Source: an uncultured delta proteobacterium | Lineage (GTDB): Bacteria > Bdellovibrionota_C > UBA2361 > OMII01 | Direction: 5' to 3' | Assembly: GCA_903904735.1 (NCBI GenBank) | Contig: CAIVDM010000026.1 | Span: 1-64,000 of the forward strand | Length of the DNA: 64,000 nucleotides | In this document: positions 45,148 through 53,223 of the stretch, in pieces | Numbering within the stretch: the first letter of the stretch is position 1 | How the letters are laid out: the number at the start of each line of letters is the position of its first letter | The notes under the pieces: generated by a model | The model's input: the letters and a program-made list of their open reading frames with translations, nothing else | What the model was told of the DNA's origin: nothing | The model's database searches: none | Position numbers and translations under genes: made by a program

Positions 45148-46047
45148 TTAGGCGAAGGTGAGAAAGCCCCGATACGAATCGGTATTCCCGACCACGGCGT
45201 CGAGGTACCGACTCTTGAGCACATTGGTAATTGGCCCGATTTTTCCCGAGCCAATAACGGAATCGTTAATCGTGCCGATCGGTGTCACTTCGGCAGCGGT
45301 TCCGGTGAAAAACGCCTCGTCGGCGTCGTAGGCCTCGTCGAGCGATATGCCTCTCTCCCTGACTGTGATCCCCGCATCTCGAGCCATCTGGATTATCGTG
45401 GACCGCGTAATTCCGGCTAAGATTGTCCCCAGTGGCGGCGTGTGAATCTCCTCATTCTTCACGATGAAGAAATTCTCGCCAGGACCTTCCGCGATCATTC
45501 CTTCGCTGTCGAGAAAGAGAGCCTCGTGGTACTTGGTTCCTTTTAATTCAAGGACGGCGAGAATGCTATTGACGTAGTGTCCGCAGATCTTCGCGTCCGC
45601 TATCGTTGAACGTGGATGAATACGGATGTACGAGCTGACTTTTATATCCGCCTGCTCGACTGGCAGGTATTTACCCCATGGCCAGCAAGCGATCATCATC
45701 TCGGTCGGAGAGTTGCGGGGATTTAATCCCATCACACCGTATCCGTAGTAGGCGAGGGGGCGGATATATCCTTGCACGATCTCATTTGCGCGAATGAGCT
45801 CGCAGGTCGCTTCGCAGAGCTGTTCAATCGAGAAGGGAATGATCATTCCAAGAACTGATGCTGAGTAGACCAGCCGTTCCATGTGCTCTCGCAGTCGAAA
45901 AATGCCTGGCCCTGACGATGTTTTATAGAACCGAATCCCCTCAAAGGCGCCGTCCCCATAGTGTAACGCGTGTGTCATCACATGCACCGTGGCGTTCTCC
46001 CAAGGCACGAGGCCGCCATTCATCCAGATGTATTTGGTGGGTTCCAT
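45148..46047 (-). CDS. ilvE: Branched-chain-type (class IV) aminotransferase
   Basis: 299 residues, fold type IV PLP enzyme. HALHYGDGAFEGIRFY is the N-terminal signature, Lys153 in DAKICGHYVNSILA is the Schiff-base lysine, and EGPGENFFIV with AGITRSTI bind the cofactor phosphate. IlvE enzymes make Leu, Ile and Val, and some also transaminate phenylpyruvate. Its place as first gene of an aromatic operon behind a Phe/Tyr attenuator suggests it supplies the final step to Phe here; this is inference. It has an AAGGAGG-like AGGAGG upstream (46053-46058 region). Confidence 0.92.
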   Translation of the reverse strand: MEPTKYIWMNGGLVPWENATVHVMTHALHYGDGAFEGIRFYKTSSGPGIFRLREHMERLVYSASVLGMIIPFSIEQLCEATCELIRANEIVQGYIRPLAYYGYGVMGLNPRNSPTEMMIACWPWGKYLPVEQADIKVSSYIRIHPRSTIADAKICGHYVNSILAVLELKGTKYHEALFLDSEGMIAEGPGENFFIVKNEEIHTPPLGTILAGITRSTIIQMARDAGITVRERGISLDEAYDADEAFFTGTAAEVTPIGTINDSVIGSGKIGPITNVLKSRYLDAVVGNTDSYRGFLTFA

Positions 46048-46111
46048 ATAAATCCTCCTTTTAATCGACCGTTTTCAGTTTGGCGCGAGCTTTGAGCTGA
46101 TACTCAGCGAC

Positions 46112-46143
46112 AAAAAAAAAGGCCCTGCGGTGAAGCAGAGCCT
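46112..46143 (-). terminator. Attenuator terminator upstream of ilvE
   Basis: On the minus strand, AGGCTCTGC (46143-46135), a 7-base loop and GCAGGGCCT (46128-46120) form a stem with eight pairs and one mismatch, followed directly by nine T residues (46120-46112). It lies 64 bases before the ilvE start codon and on the same strand, so it would stop transcription before the operon unless the alternative structure forms. Confidence 0.9.
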
Positions 46144-46169
46144 AATCTTAGCGTACGATTAGCGTCTGC
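46135..46169 (-). promoter_or_regulatory. Antiterminator stem of the aromatic attenuator
   Basis: On the minus strand, GCAGACGCTAATC (46169-46157) can pair with GATTAGGCTCTGC (46147-46135) at 11 of 13 positions. The second strand contains the whole 5' arm of the terminator, so the two structures exclude each other. In addition TTAGCTACG inside the leader-peptide codons (46196-46188) can pair with CGTACGCTAA (46157-46148) with one bulge, giving the early competing stem expected of a ribosome-controlled attenuator. Confidence 0.82.
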
Positions 46170-46170
46170 C

Positions 46171-46221
46171 TCAGAAGGGCTGTGCAACGTAGCTAAAAAA
46201 ATAAGCAAACGATCGATTCAT
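46171..46221 (-). CDS. Phe/Tyr-rich leader peptide of the ilvE-aro operon attenuator
   Basis: A 16-residue frame, MNRSFAYFFSYVAQPF then TGA, on the minus strand. Six of 16 residues are aromatic (four Phe, two Tyr), with the run Tyr-Phe-Phe-Ser-Tyr in the centre. It lies directly upstream of mutually exclusive antiterminator and terminator stems. In the enteric pheA model, a ribosome stalled at Phe codons for lack of charged tRNA lets the antiterminator form, and transcription continues. No strong ribosome binding site is seen; a TTG nine bases upstream is in frame. Peptide composition and RNA layout together make the call strong. Confidence 0.86.
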   Translation of the reverse strand: MNRSFAYFFSYVAQPF

Positions 46222-46614
46222 ATGGCGCAAGGGTAAAGCGGAGCGTCCCTTAATGCAAGAGAAACTTTGTTGAAACGAACACTTTCCTGACTCCTCAGGC
46301 TAAAATCTAAAGCTTCATTGAAGGGCACCCAGTAACACGGGCTTTTGCGGGATCCCTGCGAGCGGAGCGCGTTTTTATTGGGGCAGGTAGTTGGTCGCTT
46401 GTGGTCCGCCTCGTCTCGCTCTCTCTCTTTGCAGGAGAGGCCTTAGGGAAAGCGAACAGCAATGGCTACATAGGATTACTCGGTGCCTGAAAGTAGGTAG
46501 CTGGGAGGGAAGGGAAGGAGCCGAGGGTCGTGTCCGCTACACTGAGCTGCGTCATAGTCACGCCCGGCAAGGTGACGTAGAACCCCCGCAAGACCCTTAT
46601 CTGTTAGGAGCGAT
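46222..46614. other. Intergenic region with two divergent promoters, otherwise unexplained
   Basis: About 390 bases between the attenuator leader (minus) and an outer-membrane protein gene (plus). It must hold the operon promoter close to 46240-46320, but no strong -35/-10 pair is clear. On the plus strand there is a G-rich stretch (46500-46540) and a hairpin GTCAC/GTGAC at about 46557-46576, 40 bases before the next gene's start. A 75-codon frame here has non-coding composition. Confidence 0.4.
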
Positions 46615-47763
46615 ATGAGTGCAAAAATATTGAAGAGCGTTGCTATTCTCCCGTGTCTCGTGCTGTTCGGATTCGATTCTGCCTCTGCGGATGGAAAAGC
46701 GCATGAATTTTACTTTCAACAGAACCAACAACGTTTTGTGACGCAGGCACAGGACGCGCGTATGTTTGGTCTCGGAGGATCGACTATGCAGACGACTGCC
46801 AATAGTTTGGCCACGGTGACTAACCCCGCGGGTTTGGGTCTGATGAAGTATGGGGATGTATCCGCTACCTATGGATACAATGAAATTACAGGTAACAGAT
46901 TCCCTGATGGGGGAAAACTTAAAGACAAGCAGCACAGTGGACAGTTGTACGGTGCCACCCCGATAAACCCAGTCAAGGATGGTCTCCCCGAAAGTGGTAA
47001 CCTGGGACTCGGTTGGTACGGTAGAGATGGAAACTGGACTTATGATCCTGATGATACCGAGACATCCACATATCAGGTCTCTGCCGCGTACGGTAAGGCG
47101 ATCTCAGATCGTTTGAGTGTTGGATACGGACTGACGTATCAAAACGATGATCTGAGCGCGACTGGATATGAGTACACATCCACGAATAGCTTCCTTCACA
47201 CCATAGGAATGCAGTACAGGGATGGAGAGGATCTGACGTTTGGAAGCTCAGTCTCCATCGGTCATGGATCGCACTCTCTTGAGTATACTTCGGGAAGACC
47301 GGGGCAGGATGTAGATCAGTTCTCCCTGACATGGGCAGGTGGAGTGGAATACCACATGGGCTCAACCACGGTGGCGGGAGGGCTCGATTTCTCATACCTA
47401 GACAACAGTGGGGGAGACAACAATCAAGTCGATCAGGTCGTTTTCGGGGGAGATTCTCACGCGTATCTCATGAACGCTCGCGTTGGAATCGAGGAGCAAG
47501 TTGAGGACTGGCTCGCGGTTCGCGCGGGATACAGGTACGCCTCAAACTTTAACTGGGAATATGACAGAGACTCGTTGGATCAGCTTGATGGAAGCGCGAA
47601 GTACAACGCGTTTTCGGCGGGAGCTGGCGTGCGGTATGATTTCGACCGTGATTCCGCGATTCAAGCCATACGACTTGATTATGGTGTCGAGTATCGAATG
47701 GTCGGAGAAGATGATTGGCAGCACCTCGTGACGGTATCGGCTCCGTTCGATATCTGCGTGTAA
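46615..47763 (+). CDS. Outer-membrane beta-barrel protein
   Basis: 382 residues with a signal peptide (cleavage near ASA-DG, residue 25). LGGSTMQTTANSLATVTNPAGLGLMKYGDVSATYG resembles the start of OmpP1/FadL-like barrels, where NPAG is common. The rest alternates hydrophobic and polar residues in barrel strands rich in Tyr, Gly and Asp. AGGAG lies six bases before the ATG. A strong hairpin terminator follows. It may transport hydrophobic compounds, but this is inference. Confidence 0.75.
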   Translation: MSAKILKSVAILPCLVLFGFDSASADGKAHEFYFQQNQQRFVTQAQDARMFGLGGSTMQTTANSLATVTNPAGLGLMKYGDVSATYGYNEITGNRFPDGGKLKDKQHSGQLYGATPINPVKDGLPESGNLGLGWYGRDGNWTYDPDDTETSTYQVSAAYGKAISDRLSVGYGLTYQNDDLSATGYEYTSTNSFLHTIGMQYRDGEDLTFGSSVSIGHGSHSLEYTSGRPGQDVDQFSLTWAGGVEYHMGSTTVAGGLDFSYLDNSGGDNNQVDQVVFGGDSHAYLMNARVGIEEQVEDWLAVRAGYRYASNFNWEYDRDSLDQLDGSAKYNAFSAGAGVRYDFDRDSAIQAIRLDYGVEYRMVGEDDWQHLVTVSAPFDICV

Positions 47764-47814
47764 TCAAATACATCGAAGCGCAGTGATTAGATCATGGTAG
47801 CGCGATAAAAACGC

Positions 47815-47846
47815 AGAGGGTCGGGCGCACGCGCGCACGACCCTCT
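47815..47846 (+). terminator. Terminator after the barrel protein gene
   Basis: AGAGGGTCG (47815-47823) and CGACCCTCT (47838-47846) form a perfect 9-bp stem around a GC-rich 14-base loop, followed by TTGCTTG. It lies between convergent genes (the minus-strand gene ends at 47870) and may serve both. Confidence 0.75.
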
Positions 47847-47869
47847 TTGCTTGCCGTGGAGCCGGCTAG

Positions 47870-48817
47870 TCACGCGGCGTTTTCTAACTTGCTGTCAGCC
47901 ACGTTTCGTCGCTCATCGATTCCACCGAGATAGGCCATCGCGGTTTGCTCGTCTAGTAGCCCTTGTTGGGCCGCGGAAACGATTCCTCGCGAGAGCGTCT
48001 CATCATTCACCCCGAACTGCCCAAAGATCGCGTGCACGTTGTCCCGAACATCTTCGAGGGTCTTGGCGTTGCTCATGGCGGCGTTAGCGAAGTAGCCGAC
48101 GAAATCGGTCTTAATCTTCTCATTGCCCCCGATTCCGAGATGAACGAGTGGATTAATCCAAGCGACCGCGTACTGAGCCATCGGATTTGAAGAGTCGATC
48201 TCAAACGGTCTGCGCCCCCCGAATTCCTCCTTTGGGCCGCCGTCTATGCCGACATTGTATCGTGAGCCGTCCGCTAGGCCGATTGAGTAATTGTCATCGA
48301 TGATTCCAGCGCTCAATAAGTTCTCCCTGACCGCGTCACGAACTTTTTGGTCTTTGTGTTTTCCGCTCGTGATGCTCCCAATCAAGCCGCCCACGACCAT
48401 CCCCGCGACCGCGCCGATAGCGGTCCCGATACCAGGCACGATGCTTCCAATAGTGGCGCCTACAGCTAGACCGTTGGCCGCTCCAGCCATTGGGGTTGAG
48501 CGTCCCCAGCCTTGGATTAAATTCGCCGCCCCCCAAAGACCTCCGATAATTGAGGAGGTTTTAGCCAGGGTCGAGGTGCCCAAGGTGGTTAGGCCACTAG
48601 TGGTTATGCTAGCGGTCGCCGGTCCTCCCCCGGATCCGATTCGATTGCCACTTGCCGAGCGCGAATCCCAGGCGTTGACTCCGAGCTGAAGGGCTGACGG
48701 CAGTACCTCAGTGAGAAAGCCTCGCGTCTTTTCCGCTCGAGTCGGGGGGAGCCCAGCTGCGGGATGGCGTTGTGAATATAGGTCAGCGATTTGAGGAGCG
48801 ATTCGTAGGTTTGCCAT
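47870..48817 (-). CDS. Hypothetical protein with a glycine-zipper hydrophobic segment
   Basis: 315 residues. The segment at about 113-150 (GAANGLAVGATIGSIVPGIG, then VAGMVVGGLIGSITSG) is a glycine zipper, typical of proteins that insert into or pack within membranes. No signal peptide is seen. The N-terminal 60 residues and the C-terminal 150 are polar, with YAVAWINPLVHLG and ANAAMSNAKTLEDV. No family is recognised; such zippers occur in toxins, phage proteins and outer-membrane proteins. GGAG precedes the ATG by five bases. A single gene between convergent and divergent neighbours. Confidence 0.65.
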   Translation of the reverse strand: MANLRIAPQIADLYSQRHPAAGLPPTRAEKTRGFLTEVLPSALQLGVNAWDSRSASGNRIGSGGGPATASITTSGLTTLGTSTLAKTSSIIGGLWGAANLIQGWGRSTPMAGAANGLAVGATIGSIVPGIGTAIGAVAGMVVGGLIGSITSGKHKDQKVRDAVRENLLSAGIIDDNYSIGLADGSRYNVGIDGGPKEEFGGRRPFEIDSSNPMAQYAVAWINPLVHLGIGGNEKIKTDFVGYFANAAMSNAKTLEDVRDNVHAIFGQFGVNDETLSRGIVSAAQQGLLDEQTAMAYLGGIDERRNVADSKLENAA

Positions 48818-49028
48818 AAGTTCTCCAAAGGATTGAGTTAGTTAATGGTTCCGTGGAGCTTTTCTCGGCGAGCGGGTGCTCGGAGTGGGCGACACATAAC
48901 CTTTCCTATGTAAGTTCGAGAGAAAAATGGATTAGTTGCGTGGATTATCATTCCTGGCCTCGCTACTATGGAGGGAATATCGATCCCTGGAATAGTAACG
49001 AACCAGGGCGAGGGAGATCGTTGCGAGT

Positions 49029-49571
49029 ATGCGTTTTATAAGTCGGATAATTGTATCCAGTGTAGTTGTCGCTTCAGGGGTTGTTGGGTGCGCTGAGGAC
49101 GACGATCTTTATGGTGAAGGCACAACAGAGGTTGTGGAGATATCCGCGGAGGATTCGACTATTCCCGAGGGGGGCGCGACTATCCTCAAAGTCAACTTCT
49201 CGTATGATCAGAATGCTGTCTTCTACGATGATGGGGAGGTTACCCTCGTGATTAAGTTGCCGCGCCAACTGACTTATCGCGACAACTCCGCGGAGATAGA
49301 CGGACCTGGTAGTCGGGATAAAGACGAGGATCCGATCATCAAGAGGTGCTCTAACGGAGAGTCGTTTCTCGCGTTTACGTTCAATGAGAATGATCTTGAT
49401 GACGCGCAGCCGCCAACGGACGGGGCGGACGCGCAACTGAAGCTTACGGTAGATGCCGTCGTGTCGGGGCAGTATGTGCCGGTGGAGGCACGCGCTGATG
49501 AAGATACGGTGTTGTATAGCTGCGCGCAAATTTTCAACTATGACGAGCAGGACATCCTGACCGTGGAATAG
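49029..49571 (+). CDS. Predicted lipoprotein, unknown function
   Basis: 180 residues with a lipobox GVVGC (Cys21) and an acidic, Asp/Glu-rich mature part. ATILKVNFSYDQNAVFYDDG and LVIKLPRQLTY suggest a beta-sandwich of the kind found in surface-adhesion or conserved-repeat domains. Two cysteines (RCSNGES, YSCAQIF) may form a disulfide. It sits 61 bases before another exported protein gene and is probably in its operon. Confidence 0.65.
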   Translation: MRFISRIIVSSVVVASGVVGCAEDDDLYGEGTTEVVEISAEDSTIPEGGATILKVNFSYDQNAVFYDDGEVTLVIKLPRQLTYRDNSAEIDGPGSRDKDEDPIIKRCSNGESFLAFTFNENDLDDAQPPTDGADAQLKLTVDAVVSGQYVPVEARADEDTVLYSCAQIFNYDEQDILTVE

Positions 49572-49632
49572 CGCTCAGTGCGCTCCAGCACTGGGTAAGA
49601 GCAGTTGTCGTCGGTCATAGGGAGAAGTTTCG

Positions 49633-50628
49633 GTGCGAGAAGTTAGTCTTCTACACGCCAGTTGGTCAGGTATAGTGGGGCGTTTAGCGCTTCTGTTGTG
49701 CGTTGTATTGGTCCCAGCCGTAGCCCAGTCCCAAAACGGAACCACCCCGCTCATCTTCAACGAGGAATACGCGAATCAAGTCATCAACGAGACGGTGAAC
49801 ACCAACACGCTGCTCGCCTCTCAGGACCTGATCGCGAATGGAAGATACGTCCAGCGACGAAAGGGTGAACCGGATTCCAAGTACGAGATGCTAAGATTGC
49901 CGGTTGAGATCCCGTTGGCTGAACGAGACTCAGCTTTTCGCCCGTTCGTCATGAGCTCTGGCGCAACGCTTAAAGTCACAACCGGCGCCTCGACCATTGA
50001 TGGAGAGGGCGAGAGTGATTTCTCGGTTTCTCGCCTGTTTTCAGTTACTGGAGGAGGGGGCGCGTACATCCGACTGTCTGAGCGTTTTTTTGTAGTTCCG
50101 AGTATCGGAGTGACCTATACGCAGCTGCGCAATAATTACGACTATAATAACCCGTACAGCCAGGCAGTGCTTCAGACGTTGGGAGGTGACTTCTTTAATT
50201 GGAAGGTCGATCTGCTCACCTATTCATCCACCATACGATTTATCTATGAGGGAGCGCTCGGCTCAGGAACGGCGAAGTGGGTAGCCGGATTTTCTCACCT
50301 ACTGAATGATTCAATCCACACGACAAGCGATAAAATAAAAGTGGATTCGGCGACCGGTTTTTTGTGGAACCGAATCGAATACAAAAAACCAGTCGGTGTT
50401 GAGGTGGCTGGCGGAGAGTTGGCGCTACGACCATTTTTTCAGTGGAGCAATATCAGCGGCAAGGCGGCGGCGGGGTTGAACTTGGTGAATCTCTTTGAGA
50501 TGGGAGCGGATGTGATGACCTTATTCAAGGATAGCGGAGCCTTCTTCTCTGACGTGTACATCGGCGCTAGCTATGTTTCGGGCGATAGTTTTGAGGGATA
50601 CCACTTGGGACTAGGAGGACATTTCTAG
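49633..50628 (+). CDS. Predicted outer-membrane protein
   Basis: 331 residues, GTG start with GGGAGAAG nine bases upstream. The signal peptide ends near AVAQSQ (about residue 33). The body has barrel-like strands (GGGGAYIRLSERFFVVPSIGVTY, SDVYIGASYVSGDSF) and ends in Phe, the terminal aromatic residue recognised by the BAM machinery. No named family is recognised. The next gene, mqnB, starts four bases after its stop. Confidence 0.65.
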   Translation: MREVSLLHASWSGIVGRLALLLCVVLVPAVAQSQNGTTPLIFNEEYANQVINETVNTNTLLASQDLIANGRYVQRRKGEPDSKYEMLRLPVEIPLAERDSAFRPFVMSSGATLKVTTGASTIDGEGESDFSVSRLFSVTGGGGAYIRLSERFFVVPSIGVTYTQLRNNYDYNNPYSQAVLQTLGGDFFNWKVDLLTYSSTIRFIYEGALGSGTAKWVAGFSHLLNDSIHTTSDKIKVDSATGFLWNRIEYKKPVGVEVAGGELALRPFFQWSNISGKAAAGLNLVNLFEMGADVMTLFKDSGAFFSDVYIGASYVSGDSFEGYHLGLGGHF

Positions 50629-50631
50629 ACC

Positions 50632-51345
50632 ATGAAGGTATTACTAGTCACCGCGACGAGTTTTGAGGTGCAGCCGACCATAATCGACGCCGGCTTCCGC
50701 GGTGCTTTTTCAAGTCGCATGGGAGCGCCGGGAGAGAAGCATTCGCTACCCTTGTTCGATTGCTTGGTGACTGGGGTGGGGCAGTTGCAGTGTGCCGCGT
50801 GGCTATCAAAGGCGTTAAGTCAAACGCGGTACGACGTGGTCATTCAGGCGGGGATAGCGGGTAGCTTCACCGAGCGATACCCCCATCGCTCGATTGTCTT
50901 GGTTGAAGAGGAGATCGTGTCCGATCTCGGAGCCGAGACGCCTGAAGGCTTTCTGGACATATTTGAGATGGGTCTTGTGTCCCGCGATCAACGACCGTTT
51001 TCGAACGGAGTTCTTCGTGCGCGTCCGTTGAAGTGCCTTGAGGCTCTCCCTCTGCCTCGAGTGCGCGCGGTGACAGTTAATAGGGTCCTGAGTGATCCTC
51101 AAAGCATAGCGTGGGTTCAAGAGCGATATGAGCCAGATATCGTTAGTATGGAGGGCGCGGCCTTCCTGTATACGTGTCTGATGCACCAAGTGCCGTGTGT
51201 TCAGATGCGAGCGGTTTCGGACCGTGTTGGGCCGCGTGATACATCAACATGGGATATCCCTGGAGCGGTCGCCTCGCTGAACAAGGAACTGAGCGATATT
51301 TTGCGGTTGCTGATTACTAGCTCTGTGGCGGACGACGGCTTGTAA
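50632..51345 (+). CDS. mqnB: Futalosine hydrolase
   Basis: 237 residues of the nucleoside phosphorylase/MTA nucleosidase fold. Signatures are VIQAGIAGSF (base site), EEEIVSDLGAET and the purine/ribose motif MEGAAFLYTCL with QMRAVSDRVGPRD. The last pattern separates futalosine hydrolase from MTA/SAH nucleosidase. It cleaves futalosine to hypoxanthine and dehypoxanthine futalosine in menaquinone synthesis. No other mqn gene is in the window. Its 3' end overlaps the convergent coaE by 29 bases. Confidence 0.82.
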   Translation: MKVLLVTATSFEVQPTIIDAGFRGAFSSRMGAPGEKHSLPLFDCLVTGVGQLQCAAWLSKALSQTRYDVVIQAGIAGSFTERYPHRSIVLVEEEIVSDLGAETPEGFLDIFEMGLVSRDQRPFSNGVLRARPLKCLEALPLPRVRAVTVNRVLSDPQSIAWVQERYEPDIVSMEGAAFLYTCLMHQVPCVQMRAVSDRVGPRDTSTWDIPGAVASLNKELSDILRLLITSSVADDGL

Positions 51346-51943
51346 TCGCTTCAAACACTTCTTGCGCTTTCGTTGTCAGTTCCTCAAGCGAACCGTCGTT
51401 GACGATAATGAAGTCACTCTGCTCGAATTTATGCACATCGGGCAATTGCGCCGATATTCGCAGCTCTGCCATCTCTCGAGAGAGGCCATCTCGAGCCATA
51501 ATCCTCTTAATGCGAGTCTCAACTGGCGCGGATACGAGAACTATCTTCTGCAGTTCGGGCATAGGTCGATGAGATTCAAAAAGTAACGGGATGACGTAGA
51601 CAATAATTTGGGCCCCGGCGCTTTTAAGTTCGTTAAGCTTGGTGAGCCATCGTTGCTGAATCAATGGGTGTAGGATCGACTCGAGTAGCTGCTTTTTTGA
51701 TGGGTCGGAAAAAATCATCGACGCTAGCATCGGTCTGTTTAGGGTGCCGTCCGCTAGGATTAAATTATTTGAGAAAGCGGCGGAAACACGCTCGAGTCCC
51801 TCGGATCCGGGGATCACGACCTCACGTGCGAGCAAGTCCGCGTCGACGATTGAGGCGCCCCATGACTCAAATAATTTCGTAACCGCTGATTTTCCGGAGC
51901 CGATGCCTCCAGTGATTGCGATTATAATAGAGTCTGAGGTCAT
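51317..51943 (-). CDS. coaE: Dephospho-CoA kinase
   Basis: 208 residues. The P-loop GGIGSGKSAVTKLF (11-24), the substrate motif DADLLAREVV and HPLIQQRW are standard. It phosphorylates dephospho-CoA in the last step of coenzyme A synthesis. It converges on mqnB with a 29-base overlap of the 3' ends. Confidence 0.96.
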   Translation of the reverse strand: MTSDSIIIAITGGIGSGKSAVTKLFESWGASIVDADLLAREVVIPGSEGLERVSAAFSNNLILADGTLNRPMLASMIFSDPSKKQLLESILHPLIQQRWLTKLNELKSAGAQIIVYVIPLLFESHRPMPELQKIVLVSAPVETRIKRIMARDGLSREMAELRISAQLPDVHKFEQSDFIIVNDGSLEELTTKAQEVFEAITSRRPPQS

Positions 51944-52223
51944 ATCGTCCCGGGTTGGGCGCCAAATGGCGCTTCTAATTCAAGTATGTGAAGCTACCGC
52001 ACAGATTCCTCCAATCGCAAGGGACAACGGCTTTAATCGGGGGGTGGCCGTGCTCGGAATCTTGGTGAGTTCGGTGCCTGGAGGCTATAGGCGTTAGCAA
52101 AGAGCCTGGTAAACATCATGCGCGCAAGTAAAATATCCCCTAACGTTTTGGGCGGTATACTTTTTAGGGGTAGACAGGCTAGAGTGTTGAAGCGGGATAA
52201 ATAGTCCCAGATGAGGATTGTGT

Positions 52224-52862
52224 ATGGCAGTGGATGAAACTCAAGAGCAGCCGGAAGTAGAGGAGCAGGACAACCAGCCTCTTAGGATAGACGAGGTAGC
52301 GGACGATGCCACTGCGGCTCGCACGCGTACGAAGTCAGTGGACGATGACGAGGATGAGACCTGGACTAATCAGCCGGCAGCAGGTCGCGCCGAGGATATT
52401 TCTGGCGAGGATCTTGACGACGAGCCGGAAGAAGAGCCCGAACAGCATCGAGCGCCTCGTAAGGTGATTCAGAACGGACGTGATGTCATGTGTGATGAGT
52501 TGCCAGACCGGGCTCAGAGAGCCGGTCTTCGATTGAAGCCATACCTAACGGCCCGTATTTTAATAGAGTTATCAAACTCAGGTGAGCGGTACCTCTTTGA
52601 TTGGCGTGAGGATGCTCCCAAGGTAAGCGCGCTTTCCCGAGATGTGAGTGTCACTACTGAAGAGGGGCTAGCAGGCGAGCTGTCGAGTGACAAGCTCTCA
52701 GTGGACGCGCACATATCGCTTTCTGAACAGCATCTCATGGCTGTTCGGTCCGGTGACCTGAACCCGCAAGTTGGTATGCTCACAGAGAAGATCAAAGTGA
52801 AGGGCAAAGTGTCTCCAGCGGTGTATATCTTTAACTTAATCGCTCCGCGCTCTCGCTCTTAA
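52224..52862 (+). CDS. SCP2-type sterol/lipid-binding domain protein with acidic N-terminus
   Basis: About 212 residues. Residues 1-85 are very acidic and disordered-looking (DDDEDETW, EEEPEQH). Residues 100-205 resemble an SCP2 domain: LTARILIELSNSGERYLFDW, and near the end LSVDAHISLSEQHLMAVRSG then LNPQVGMLTEKIKVKG. SCP2 domains bind lipids or acyl chains in a hydrophobic tunnel. AGGA lies six bases before the ATG; an upstream TTG adds two residues. No clear operon partner. Confidence 0.75.
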   Translation: MAVDETQEQPEVEEQDNQPLRIDEVADDATAARTRTKSVDDDEDETWTNQPAAGRAEDISGEDLDDEPEEEPEQHRAPRKVIQNGRDVMCDELPDRAQRAGLRLKPYLTARILIELSNSGERYLFDWREDAPKVSALSRDVSVTTEEGLAGELSSDKLSVDAHISLSEQHLMAVRSGDLNPQVGMLTEKIKVKGKVSPAVYIFNLIAPRSRS

Positions 52863-53223
52863 TTCGAAAGAGTCGCGGGGAAGGTTGGGTTGGCCTTCAG
52901 TGGCGCCGATACGAGACTCGTTTTCTCTTTCGCGTGTCTGGTCGGTGAGCGCTGTAAGGTTTCAGATAGCGGCGTTCGGTTTGGGCCATGAAATGGTTGA
53001 ATCTTGCGGAGGTCCATAGTATCACCCATTGCGGAGATTCGGTCGTCTGATAAGACCGAGCGATACCGGCATAGAACCGCACTTTGTCTAGTCACGCCGC
53101 GCCGGTGTGAAAGGGGCGAAGGAAAGACGGCTAGCGCAATCGGTGTTGATCGCTCACCTCATGAGCTTTTGAGCATTGATCGTGAGCTTTTGAATACGGA
53201 CAATTTCCCGACATCTGACAGCT
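52863..53223. other. Intergenic region without a recognisable gene
   Basis: 361 bases before the aminotransferase gene. A plus-strand frame (53004-53366) runs into the next gene in another frame and is probably not coding. No hairpin, repeat or clear promoter was seen. Confidence 0.35.

Noticed and set aside
46400-46614. Possible 6S or SRP RNA in the G-rich region
   Set aside because: Neither the central bubble of 6S RNA nor the conserved SRP loop (GGTCAGG...GGAAGCAGC) can be found.
46391-46618. A 75-codon frame upstream of the barrel protein gene
   Set aside because: Its composition (many Arg, Cys, Trp, no hydrophobic core) is that of non-coding DNA, and it runs over the ribosome binding site of the next gene.
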